Below, one piece after another: positions 42,360 to 50,728 of a stretch of DNA of 64,000 nt. The DNA comes from Scleromatobacter sp039920745 (lineage in GTDB: Bacteria > Pseudomonadota > Gammaproteobacteria > Burkholderiales > Burkholderiaceae_C). The stretch covers positions 16,602-80,601 of the forward strand of contig JBDSDD010000087.1 of the NCBI GenBank assembly GCA_039920745.1, written 5' to 3'. The position numbers and the translations under genes were made by a program. Below the pieces are notes generated by a model. That model was given only the letters and a program-made list of their open reading frames with translations, had not been told where the DNA came from and made no database searches. Numbering within the stretch: the stretch's first letter is position 1; every line of letters begins with the position of its first letter.

Positions 42360-45215
42360 ATGTCTTTCAGATTGAATCCCTTCGCATTGGCGGCCACGCT
42401 GCTGATGTCCGGAGCGCTGGTCCCTGCCTGCGCGCAGCCGGCCGCGCCCGCGCCCGACACTGCGGCCTCGGCCGTGCCGCCCACGCCTGCCGACAGCCAG
42501 GTCGTCGAGATCAAGGGCATCCGCGCGGCCTATGCGTCGTCGCTGGGCAGCAAGAAGAGCGCCGACGCCATCGTCGAGGTCGTCACTGCCGAGGACGTCG
42601 GCAAGCTGCCGGCCAAGAACGTGGCCGACACCATGCAGCGCCTGCCCGGCGTCAACATCAGCTCGAACTCGGGCGGCGACGGCGCCTTCGCCGACGCCAA
42701 TCGCGTGAGCATCCGTGGCACCGCGCCGTCGCTGACGCAGACGCTGATCAATGGCCACAGCGTGGGCAGCGCCGACTGGTTCATCGCCAACCAGGGTGTC
42801 AACGGCGGCGCCTCGGGTCGCAGCGTCAGCTACGACCTGCTGCCGGCCGAGATCGTCGGCAAGGTGACGGTGTACAAGAGCGCGCAGGCGGACCTGGTCG
42901 AGGGCGGCGCCACCGGCTCCGTCGACATCGAGACGCGCTCGCCGCTGAGCCTGTCCAAGCAGCTGACCGTCGACGGCTCGATCAACGCGGTCTACAGCAC
43001 GTCGACCCGCAAGACCGACCCGCAGATCAGCGGCATGGTCGGCTGGAAGAACGAGGCGAAGACGCTGGGCGTGATCTTCCAGGCGTTCTCCGAGAGCCGC
43101 CACGACCGCCGCGACGGCCAGGAGTTCCTGGGCTACGACAAGGTCTCGATGCAGGACATCTTCGGCCTGGCGCCGATCTCCAACCCGGCCAACGATCCTG
43201 GCATCGCGGCGCAGAACAACGCCAACGCCGCGGCGCTCGCGGCCAAGCAGGCGCAGTACCCGGGCCTGGACGGCGCCACGTTCGCCAACAACGTCAACGC
43301 CACGCTGCTCGAGATGAGCATGCAGCGCAAGGGCGCGATGCTCGATGTCGAGCTCAAGCCCACCAGCCGCCTGCGCCTGGACTTCAATGGCTTCATGTCC
43401 AAGCTCACCGAGACCAACCAGGACTCGAGCCTCGAGACCGAGCAGACCGCGCTGATCGGCATGGGCGTGCTGCCCGACGCGTACCACGTCAACTCGGGCG
43501 GCCTGCTGACCCAGGCCACCTGGAACCAGTCGTCGATGCCGGACTACGCATCGACCGGCGCCTACGTCGCCGACTACGACAAGTACTACCGCCCCGGCGA
43601 GAACGCACGGGTCTACTACGCAGACGTCGACGTCGACTTCGCCGCCTCCGACAAGCTGCGGCTCACCGGCAAGCTGGGCAAGACGCAGGCGGTCGGCGCC
43701 ACGCCCAACGAGTACGCCTACGTGACCAACCTCGGCAACGCCGGCCTGAGCTACCAGATGAACGGCCTGTACAAGCCGGGCGACGTCGCGTTTCCCGGCT
43801 ACGCCAACACCGGCATCTTCAACGACCCGCACCTGTTCCTCGCGTACGACGGGCTCAACAAGGTGAAGTCGACCGACCAGGAAACCTACTTCCAGACCGA
43901 TGCGGACTACGCGGTGGAGAGCGGCGTGCTGGACTCGCTGAAGTTCGGCGTGCGCCTGACCAACCACCAGCGCAGCGTGCTGGACTACTACAACGACGGC
44001 TGCCAGGCGCAGGCTCCGGACGACACCTACACCCAGTGCGTCGGCATCGCGCAGTGGGCCGGCCAGGTGCAGAGCCGCTACGGCCAGGGCCTGCACGGCG
44101 GCCCAGGCTTCCTGAGCAACATCTGGCAGCTGAGCCCGAGCGAGATCACGGGTTACGTCAACGCGCCCGGCAATCTGCCCGCGTCGTCGCTGCCGTACTC
44201 CTGGCCCAGCAGCTTCGTCGTCAACGAGAAGACGCAGGCCTTGTACGGCATGGCGCGCCTCGTCGGCGACCAGTGGAAGGGCAACGCCGGCTTGCGCATG
44301 GTGCGCACGCAGCAGGCGGCGCACTACAACCAAGGCGCGGACGCGGCGGCGCCGGGGCAGACGGTCTATTCCGATCCGCACAACGGCGACTACGTCCACG
44401 TGACCACCACCAGGACGTACACGGACCTGCTGCCGAGCGCGAACGCCAGCTACGACTTCACCAACAAGCTGATCGGCCGCGTCGCCGCGTCGCGCACGAT
44501 GACCCGGGCCGACTACACCGACCTCGCCGGCGCGGTCAGCCTCAACGGCCAGAACGGCACCGGCTCGGGCGGCAACCCGCAGTTGAAGCCGGTGCGTTCG
44601 AGCAACTGGGATGCGTCGCTGGAGTGGTACTTCGCGCCGCAGTCGCTGCTCGAGGTGGGCGTGTTCTACATGGACCTGACCTCCTACATCGGCTATGGCC
44701 AGACCACCGTCCTCGCGCCCAACCTGCAGCAGAACCCGATCGTCACGACACCCACCTACGCCTACACCGTGGCCCAGCCCGTCAACGACAAGGGCAGGAA
44801 CAAGGGCGTCGAGATCGCCTGGCAGCAGCCGATCGCCTACGGCTTCGGCATCGACCTGAACTACACCTACGCGGTGGGGCGCGACTCCAACGGCGCGCCG
44901 CTCGCGGGCTCGTCGCGCCACACGTACAACGCGCAGGGCTGGTACGAGAACGACACCTTGAGCGCGCGCCTGATCTACAGCTACCGCTCGGACTTCCTCA
45001 CCGGCATCGTCAGCGCGCTGCCGCAGTACGTGGCGGGCTCGGGCGACGTCTCCGCGTCGCTCAACTTCAAGCTCACCGACCAGCTGTCGCTGTCTTTGGA
45101 CGCCAAGAACCTGGCGGGCACGCTGGCACGCCAGTACGTGGTGCGCAAGGACATGCCGGCCGCGATCTACAACAACGGCAAGCAGTTCTACCTGGGCCTG
45201 AAGTACTCGCTCTGA
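42360..45215 (+). CDS. TonB-dependent receptor 3
   Basis: The 951-residue TIGR01782-type receptor has a signal sequence with a possible Cys (VPACAQP, near residue 24). Plug motifs DVGKLPAKNVADTM and SIRGTAPSLTQTLINGHSV follow, and the barrel ends in LGLKYSL. It lies 35 bases after GH9, inside the ABC importer operon, which directly pairs outer-membrane uptake with inner-membrane transport of the same substrate. It is the most diverged of the three paralogues, with longer loops. Confidence 0.92.
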   Translation: MSFRLNPFALAATLLMSGALVPACAQPAAPAPDTAASAVPPTPADSQVVEIKGIRAAYASSLGSKKSADAIVEVVTAEDVGKLPAKNVADTMQRLPGVNISSNSGGDGAFADANRVSIRGTAPSLTQTLINGHSVGSADWFIANQGVNGGASGRSVSYDLLPAEIVGKVTVYKSAQADLVEGGATGSVDIETRSPLSLSKQLTVDGSINAVYSTSTRKTDPQISGMVGWKNEAKTLGVIFQAFSESRHDRRDGQEFLGYDKVSMQDIFGLAPISNPANDPGIAAQNNANAAALAAKQAQYPGLDGATFANNVNATLLEMSMQRKGAMLDVELKPTSRLRLDFNGFMSKLTETNQDSSLETEQTALIGMGVLPDAYHVNSGGLLTQATWNQSSMPDYASTGAYVADYDKYYRPGENARVYYADVDVDFAASDKLRLTGKLGKTQAVGATPNEYAYVTNLGNAGLSYQMNGLYKPGDVAFPGYANTGIFNDPHLFLAYDGLNKVKSTDQETYFQTDADYAVESGVLDSLKFGVRLTNHQRSVLDYYNDGCQAQAPDDTYTQCVGIAQWAGQVQSRYGQGLHGGPGFLSNIWQLSPSEITGYVNAPGNLPASSLPYSWPSSFVVNEKTQALYGMARLVGDQWKGNAGLRMVRTQQAAHYNQGADAAAPGQTVYSDPHNGDYVHVTTTRTYTDLLPSANASYDFTNKLIGRVAASRTMTRADYTDLAGAVSLNGQNGTGSGGNPQLKPVRSSNWDASLEWYFAPQSLLEVGVFYMDLTSYIGYGQTTVLAPNLQQNPIVTTPTYAYTVAQPVNDKGRNKGVEIAWQQPIAYGFGIDLNYTYAVGRDSNGAPLAGSSRHTYNAQGWYENDTLSARLIYSYRSDFLTGIVSALPQYVAGSGDVSASLNFKLTDQLSLSLDAKNLAGTLARQYVVRKDMPAAIYNNGKQFYLGLKYSL

Positions 45216-45268
45216 ACGCCGGCGCGCGCGTCCCGCGCGCGCCGACCCCCGGCATCGGAAAGAAGAAC

Positions 45269-46459
45269 TTGATCACGTCCCTTCCTCGTCAACGCATCCT
45301 CTCGATCGACGCGTTCCGCGGCCTCACGATCCTCGTGATGGTCTTCGTCAACCAGCTCGGCGGCGTCAGCGGCGTGCCGCAGTGGGCGCGCCACATGAAG
45401 GCCGATGCCGACGCGATGAGCTTCGTCGACGTCGTCTTCCCGGCCTTCCTGTTCATCGTGGGCATGTCGATTCCGTTCGCGCTGGGGCAGCGCCAGGCAC
45501 GCGGCGACGACGGCGCCGGCCTGCAACGCCACGTGCTGGCGCGCACGCTGGGGCTGGTGGTGCTCGGGGTGTTCATGGTCAACGCCGAGGACGGCTTCAA
45601 CCCCGCGCAGATGCCCTTCAACATCGGCTGGTGGTCGCTCGGGCTGTACCTGTGCAGCTGGCTGATCTGGGGCGTGTACGGCAGCGGCGCGGTGGGCGGC
45701 GTCAACACGTGGCGTTCGGTGGGCGTGCTGGGCTTGCTGGTGCTCTCGTGCGCGTACCGCGGCGGGCCGGACGGCAAGGCCTGGATGACGCACCAGTGGT
45801 GGGGCATCCTGGGACTGATCGGCTGGTCGTACCTGATCTCGGCGTCGGTCTACCTGGCGGGCCGCGCGCGCCTGGCGTGGCTGCTGGCAGCGACCGCGGC
45901 GTGCATCGCGTTCTATGCGTTGTGCCACGCGTTCCCGTCCTCGGCGTTTCCGAACTGGGCTGACCTGACCGATTGCGGCGGCCTCGTCTGCGAGACCTCG
46001 CTGACCCTGCTGGGCGTCGTCACGAGCCTGGTCTTCTTCGCGCGGCCGGACGAGCACGCGCCGCTGCGCCGCTTCGGCCAGGCGGCCGCGTTGATCGCCG
46101 CCTGCCTCGCCGCGGGCGCGCTGCTGCGGCCGGCGTACACGATCTCCAAGATCTACGCGTCGCCGACCTGGTGCCTGTACTCGGCGGCGATCTGCATCGC
46201 GCTGTTCGCAGCGCTGTACGTGCTGGTCGACATGCGCGGCCACGCGCGCTGGGTGCGCTGGCTCGCGCCGGTGGCCTCGCAGCCGCTGGTGGCCTACCTG
46301 ATCCCGTTCGTCGTCGTCGGCATCGAGGACGCGGTCGGCGTCGGCTTTCCCGACGTGCTGAACCACGGCATCGCCGGCGTGGGCTTCTGCATCGTGTTCG
46401 TTTTGTTCGTCCTCGGGGCGACGGCGCTCGTCTCGCGAAAGGTGAAGCTGCAGCTCTGA
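45269..46459 (+). CDS. NagX/HGSNAT-like membrane protein (DUF5009)
   Basis: The 396-residue protein has about 10-11 transmembrane helices and starts with RILSIDAFRGLTILVM, then FVDVVFPAFLFIVGMSIPFAL. These are hallmarks of the heparan-alpha-glucosaminide N-acetyltransferase-like/DUF5009 family called NagX in bacterial GlcNAc regulons. Human HGSNAT moves acetyl from cytosolic acetyl-CoA to terminal glucosamine across the membrane; a similar reaction here would convert GlcN ends to GlcNAc. A TTG start is used with GGAAAGAAG upstream. Last gene of the ABC importer operon. Activity is an inference. Confidence 0.8.
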   Translation: MITSLPRQRILSIDAFRGLTILVMVFVNQLGGVSGVPQWARHMKADADAMSFVDVVFPAFLFIVGMSIPFALGQRQARGDDGAGLQRHVLARTLGLVVLGVFMVNAEDGFNPAQMPFNIGWWSLGLYLCSWLIWGVYGSGAVGGVNTWRSVGVLGLLVLSCAYRGGPDGKAWMTHQWWGILGLIGWSYLISASVYLAGRARLAWLLAATAACIAFYALCHAFPSSAFPNWADLTDCGGLVCETSLTLLGVVTSLVFFARPDEHAPLRRFGQAAALIAACLAAGALLRPAYTISKIYASPTWCLYSAAICIALFAALYVLVDMRGHARWVRWLAPVASQPLVAYLIPFVVVGIEDAVGVGFPDVLNHGIAGVGFCIVFVLFVLGATALVSRKVKLQL

Positions 46460-46583
46460 CGTGAACTGTGCGGCGAAAGGCCCGGATATCCGGGTTGCTG
46501 TTCGCCTGCCTTCTTTGCATACTGGCCCTCGATCATTACAAATACCGTCCGGGGCAGCGCAGCCCGGCATGCGAGGAGACAGC
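46460..46583. promoter_or_regulatory. Nested hairpin and weak promoter before the chemoreceptor
   Basis: CCCGGATATCCGGG (46481-46494) is a perfect palindrome nested inside GGCGAA (46472-46477)/TTCGCC (46501-46506), probably ending the upstream operon. TTGCAT (46515-46520), 16 bases, TACAAA (46537-46542) is a possible promoter for the next gene. Confidence 0.4.
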
Positions 46584-47918
46584 ATGTTCAGTCGCCGGCC
46601 ACCGCCGCCGCCCATCGCCATGCCACCGGCCCAGCCGGAGGTGGACTTCTCGGGCGCGATCCGCAGCATCGCGACGCAAGCGACCGAGCTGGGGCGCGGC
46701 GCCGCCGAGCTCGACGGCGTGATCGAAGACGTGGTGGCCGCCAGCAGCCACCAGGTCAGCGAGATCGGCCAACTGGCCGTCGACATGCGGGCGATGGTGC
46801 AGTCCAACCGCGCGATCGAGGCCAGCGGCGTGTCGAGCCGTGTCGCGATGGGCCAGGCCCGCGAGGCCGTCGCGCATGTCGGCGAGGGCGTGCTGGGCGT
46901 CGTCACTTCGCTGCGCGACGTGGCCCGCGCGGCCACCGACATCACGCAGATCGCCCTGCAGACGCGCCTGGTCGCGTTCAATGCCACGGTCGAGGCCAAG
47001 CGTGCCGGCGAGGCGGGTGCGGGCTTCGCGGTGGTGGCCGAGGCGGTGAAGGATCTCGCGGCCAAGGTCGAGCAATCGTCCAAGCTGATCATGTCGACGG
47101 TCACCCAGCTCGACGCGCGCATCGACAGCCTGGCCGCCAGCATCACCGAGAACAAGGACGCCGCGCAGCACAGCGCGTTCCACCTGGCGCTGGCGCAGGT
47201 CGAGGCAAGCGTCAGCGAGATCGTCGCGGCCACGCAGCGCAACCTCGAGACCTGCCAGGGCGTCACCGCCGAGGTGGGCACGATGGCCGCGTCGGTGGCC
47301 GCCAACGCGGACACGCTCAAGCGCGTCAACGCCAACACGCGCAACTTCCTGAAGGCGTCCGAGACGCTCGTCGAGATCACCAATGACTGCGGTGCGGTGA
47401 CGTCCGACACGCCGTTCATCGAGGCTGTCCAACGCGGCGCGGCGCGCCTGTCGTCCGCGCTGGAACAGGCCGTCGCGCAGGGCCGCGTCTCGATGAGCGA
47501 CCTGTTCGACGAGAAGTACCAGCCGATCGCGGGCAGCAACCCGGCGCAGGTCATGGCGCGCTTCGTCGCCCTCACCGACGAGCTGTTCCCGCCGGTGCAG
47601 GAGGAGCTGCTGGGCTTCGACTCGAAGGTGGTGTTCTGTGCCGCGGTCGACCGCAACGGCTTCCTGCCGACGCACAACGTCAAGTTCTCGCAGCCGCAGG
47701 GCGCCGACGCGGTGTGGAACGCGGCCAACGCACGCAACCGGCGCATCTTCAACGACCGCACCGGCCTGGCCGCCGGCCGCAACGTGCGCCGCTTCCTGCT
47801 GCAGACCTACCGGCGCGACATGGGCGGCGGACAGCGGGTGCTGATGAAGGACCTGTCCGCGCCGATCACCGTGCAGGGCCGGCATTGGGGCGGCCTGCGG
47901 CTGGCGTACAAGTTCTGA
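46584..47918 (+). CDS. Soluble methyl-accepting chemotaxis protein, inverted domain order
   Basis: The 444-residue protein has no transmembrane segment. Residues 25-270 form a methyl-accepting coiled-coil with a divergent hairpin tip (TQIALQTRLVAFNATVEAKRAG instead of the usual NILALNAAIEAARAG). Residues 330-444 form a sensory domain (FCAAVDRNGFLPTHN, NRRIFNDRTGL, FLLQTYRRDMGGG, WGGLRLAYK) of a Cache/PAS-like type. The order signalling-then-sensing is the reverse of a standard chemoreceptor. A cytoplasmic or CheA-linked energy/metabolite sensor is likely. GAGGAG precedes the ATG at 46584. Confidence 0.85.
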   Translation: MFSRRPPPPPIAMPPAQPEVDFSGAIRSIATQATELGRGAAELDGVIEDVVAASSHQVSEIGQLAVDMRAMVQSNRAIEASGVSSRVAMGQAREAVAHVGEGVLGVVTSLRDVARAATDITQIALQTRLVAFNATVEAKRAGEAGAGFAVVAEAVKDLAAKVEQSSKLIMSTVTQLDARIDSLAASITENKDAAQHSAFHLALAQVEASVSEIVAATQRNLETCQGVTAEVGTMAASVAANADTLKRVNANTRNFLKASETLVEITNDCGAVTSDTPFIEAVQRGAARLSSALEQAVAQGRVSMSDLFDEKYQPIAGSNPAQVMARFVALTDELFPPVQEELLGFDSKVVFCAAVDRNGFLPTHNVKFSQPQGADAVWNAANARNRRIFNDRTGLAAGRNVRRFLLQTYRRDMGGGQRVLMKDLSAPITVQGRHWGGLRLAYKF

Positions 47919-47967
47919 GCAAGCGGCCAAGCCGCCAGATGCGCAGGCTTTCCGGGTGCTGGCCAAG

Positions 47968-47993
47968 CTGACAAAACGGTCATGTTCTGGTCA
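47968..47993 (+). promoter_or_regulatory. GGTCA direct repeats before the efflux operon
   Basis: GGTCA occurs at 47978-47982 and 47989-47993, an 11-base period, with an inverted CTGAC at 47968-47972. One-turn direct repeats suit OmpR/PhoB-family regulators, and such a regulator (53942) ends this same operon. A promoter is not clear. Confidence 0.4.
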
Positions 47994-48068
47994 GCGTGGC
48001 GTCCCCGGCCGCGACTAGAGTGCAGCCTGTCGTGCTCACTCGTCGAAGTCCGTCTTCGTTTCCCGGCC

Positions 48069-49508
48069 ATGCCTCTTCGCCCCTTGCTCGTCGCGCTCGC
48101 GGCGTCCGCCATGTTGTCGGCCTGCGCCGTCGGGCCCGACTATGTGCGCCCCGCACTGCCCGTGCCGCCCGCGTACAAGGAGTCGGGCGACTGGAAGCCT
48201 GCCGAGCCGCAGGCGGCCGCCAGCGGGCTGGCCTGGTGGCAGGCCTACGGCGACGCGACGCTGAACGAGTTGATGACCGACGCGCAGGCCGCCAACCAGA
48301 CCCTGCGCCAGGCCGAAGCCGCCTGGCGCCAGGCCGGCGCGCTTGCCGACGCCGACCGCGCCGGCCTGTTCCCGGCCCTGGGCCTCGACGCGAGCGTGGC
48401 TCGGGCGCGTACCCACGGCACTGGCGTCGTCAGGAGCGGTGATGCCAACGCGCTGGGCCTCGCGGCGAGCTGGGAGCCCGACCTGTGGGGCAGCGTGCGC
48501 CGCACGATCGAGTCGGGCAACGCGGGCGCGCTGGCCAGCGCGGACGACCTCGCGGCCGCGCGCCTGAGCATCCAGACCACGCTCGCCCAGGACTACCTGC
48601 AACTGCGCGTCGTCGACCAGCAGCGCGACCTGGTCGACGCCACCGTCGCCGCCTACGCGCAGGCGCTCAAGCTGACGCGGGCGCAGCACGGCGCCGGCGT
48701 GGCGCTGCGCTCCGACGTCGCACTGGCCGAGAGCCAGCTCGCGCAGGCGCAGGCCGCGGCGGTCGACCTCGAGGCCACGCGCGCGCAACTGGAGCACGCG
48801 ATCGCCGTGCTCACCGGCCGCGCCCCGGCGCAGTTCTCGCTGGCCCGCGCGCCAGCGGCCCAGCCGCTCGCGCTGCGGCCGCCGGCCAAACCGGCCGGGT
48901 TGCCGTCGGAGCTGCTCGAACATCGCCCAGACATCGCCGGCGCCGAGCGTCGCGCCGCGGCGGCCAACGCCAACATCGGTGTCGCCAAGGCCGCGTACTT
49001 CCCGCAGCTGACGCTCAGCGCGAATGGCGGCTTCAGCGCCGCGACGCTCGGCAACCTGTTCGACACGCCCAGCCGCGTCTGGTCGCTGGGCGCCGCGCTG
49101 GCCCAGACGATCTTCGACGGCGGCCTGCGCCGCGCGCGCACCGCGCAGGCCGAGGCCGCCTACGACGTGGCCGTCGCGCAGTACAAGCAGACGGTGCTGG
49201 GCGCGTTCCAACAGGTCGAGGACGAGCTTGCGCTGCTGCGGCTGCTCGACCAGGAGACGACGCTGCAGAACCAGGCCGTGCGTTCGTCGCAGCTGGCCGA
49301 GCAGCTCGCGCTGAACCAGTACCGCGCCGGCAGCGCCAGCTACCTCAGCGTGGTGACCGCGCAGACGCTGTCGCTCGCCAACCAGCGCAGCGCCGTGCAG
49401 CTGCGCGGCCGACTGCTGGCCGCCAGCATCTCGCTGGTCGCCGCCACCGGTGGTGGCTGGAGCGCCAACGACCCCGCCGCCGCCGTCCCCGCGAGCGCGC
49501 CGCAATGA
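48069..49508 (+). CDS. RND efflux outer-membrane channel lipoprotein (OprM/NodT)
   Basis: The 479-residue TolC-like channel has a lipoprotein signal (AMLSACAVGPDYVRP, lipid-anchored Cys near residue 22) and two OEP repeats with long alpha-helical barrels. The conserved DLWGSVRRTIES near residue 140 and LEHRPDI-AERR-A-ANANIGVAKAAYFP segments mark the NodT family. It exports drugs or metals with the two downstream subunits. It is coupled to the adaptor gene by an ATGA overlap. Confidence 0.93.
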   Translation: MPLRPLLVALAASAMLSACAVGPDYVRPALPVPPAYKESGDWKPAEPQAAASGLAWWQAYGDATLNELMTDAQAANQTLRQAEAAWRQAGALADADRAGLFPALGLDASVARARTHGTGVVRSGDANALGLAASWEPDLWGSVRRTIESGNAGALASADDLAAARLSIQTTLAQDYLQLRVVDQQRDLVDATVAAYAQALKLTRAQHGAGVALRSDVALAESQLAQAQAAAVDLEATRAQLEHAIAVLTGRAPAQFSLARAPAAQPLALRPPAKPAGLPSELLEHRPDIAGAERRAAAANANIGVAKAAYFPQLTLSANGGFSAATLGNLFDTPSRVWSLGAALAQTIFDGGLRRARTAQAEAAYDVAVAQYKQTVLGAFQQVEDELALLRLLDQETTLQNQAVRSSQLAEQLALNQYRAGSASYLSVVTAQTLSLANQRSAVQLRGRLLAASISLVAATGGGWSANDPAAAVPASAPQ

Positions 49509-50728
49509 CCCGAAGCGATCCCGCCATGACCACGACCTTCATCCGCCATCGCACCACCTGGACCCTCGTCGCCGTTGCCGCCACCGTGCTGGGCATCGGC
49601 CTCTGGAGCGTCGAGCGGCCGGCACAGGCCGCCGAAGATTCCAAGGGCAAGCGCCCGCCGGAAGGCCCGGTGGCCGTCACCACCGTGCTCGTCAAGGCGC
49701 AGGACATGCCGATCTACCGCGCCGGCATCGGCAGCGTGACGCCGACGTTCACGGTCGTCGTCAAGACGCGTGTCGACGGCCAGCTCGACAAGGTCGGCTT
49801 CACCGAAGGCCAGGACGTCAAGAAGGGCCAGGTGCTGGCTCAGCTCGACCCGCGCACGCTGCAAGCCGCGCTGATGCAGGCCCAGGCGGCGCGCGCCAAG
49901 GACCAGGCCACGCTCGCCAACGCGCGCATCGACCTGCAGCGCTACACGACGCTGATCGCGCAGGACGCCGCCACGCAGCAGCAGCTCGACACGCAGAAGG
50001 CGCTGGTCAACCAGCTCGAGGCAGCGGTCAAGGCCGATGACGCCGCCGTCAACGCCGCGCAGGTGCAGCTGGGCTTCACCACCATCGTCGCGCCGATCAG
50101 CGGCCGCGTCGGTGCGCGCCTGGTCGACGCGGGCAACATCGTGCATGCGGCCGATGCCACCGGCCTGGTCGTGATCAACCAGATCGACCCGGTGTCGGTC
50201 GTCTTCACGCTGCCCGAGGACGCGGTGCAGGACACCATCCACGCGATCGACGGCAAGCAGCCGCTGCAGGTGCAGGTGTTTGCGCGCGACGGCACGGCGC
50301 TGCTGGGCACCGGCACGCTGACGCTGATGAACAACCAGATCGACACCGCCACGGGCACCGTGCAGCTGAAGGCCAGCTTCCCGAACGCGCAGCACAAGCT
50401 GTGGCCGGGCCAGTTCGTCAACGTGCGGCTGGTGCTGGGCACGCGCACGAAGGCCCTGACCGTGCCCGAGGCCGCCGTGCAGCGCAGCCAGACCGGCGTC
50501 TACATCTACGTCGTCGATGAATCGGCGAAGACGGTGAGGAACCAACCCGTGACGGTCGTGCAGATGCAGGACGGCAGCGCGGTGATCGGCAGCGGCCTGA
50601 GCGCCAACGAGCGCGTCGTCGTCGACGGCCAGTACAAGCTCAAGCCGGGCAGCAAGGTGATGGAAGTGGCGCGCGGTGCGTCGGGCGCTTCGTCGGGCAG
50701 CCGTGCCGCCTCGGGGGCCGCCAAGTGA
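49505..50728 (+). CDS. RND efflux periplasmic adaptor (MdtA-like)
   Basis: The 407-residue membrane-fusion protein has an N-terminal hydrophobic anchor (VAVAATVLGIGLW), a lipoyl domain split around a coiled-coil hairpin (residues 95-190, VKTRVDGQLDKVGFTEGQDVKKGQ) and a beta-barrel with PISGRVGARLVDAGN. It joins the inner-membrane pump to the channel. The first ATG overlaps the channel stop; a second ATG 7 codons later is an alternative. The tail is Ser/Ala/Gly-rich. Confidence 0.92.
   Translation: MTRSDPAMTTTFIRHRTTWTLVAVAATVLGIGLWSVERPAQAAEDSKGKRPPEGPVAVTTVLVKAQDMPIYRAGIGSVTPTFTVVVKTRVDGQLDKVGFTEGQDVKKGQVLAQLDPRTLQAALMQAQAARAKDQATLANARIDLQRYTTLIAQDAATQQQLDTQKALVNQLEAAVKADDAAVNAAQVQLGFTTIVAPISGRVGARLVDAGNIVHAADATGLVVINQIDPVSVVFTLPEDAVQDTIHAIDGKQPLQVQVFARDGTALLGTGTLTLMNNQIDTATGTVQLKASFPNAQHKLWPGQFVNVRLVLGTRTKALTVPEAAVQRSQTGVYIYVVDESAKTVRNQPVTVVQMQDGSAVIGSGLSANERVVVDGQYKLKPGSKVMEVARGASGASSGSRAASGAAK

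Noticed and set aside
41732..46459. 1575-codon plus-strand frame suggesting a giant fusion
   Set aside because: Only the last 396 codons (NagX-like) are real; the rest overlaps GH9 and receptor 3 in another frame and is Arg/Gly-rich.
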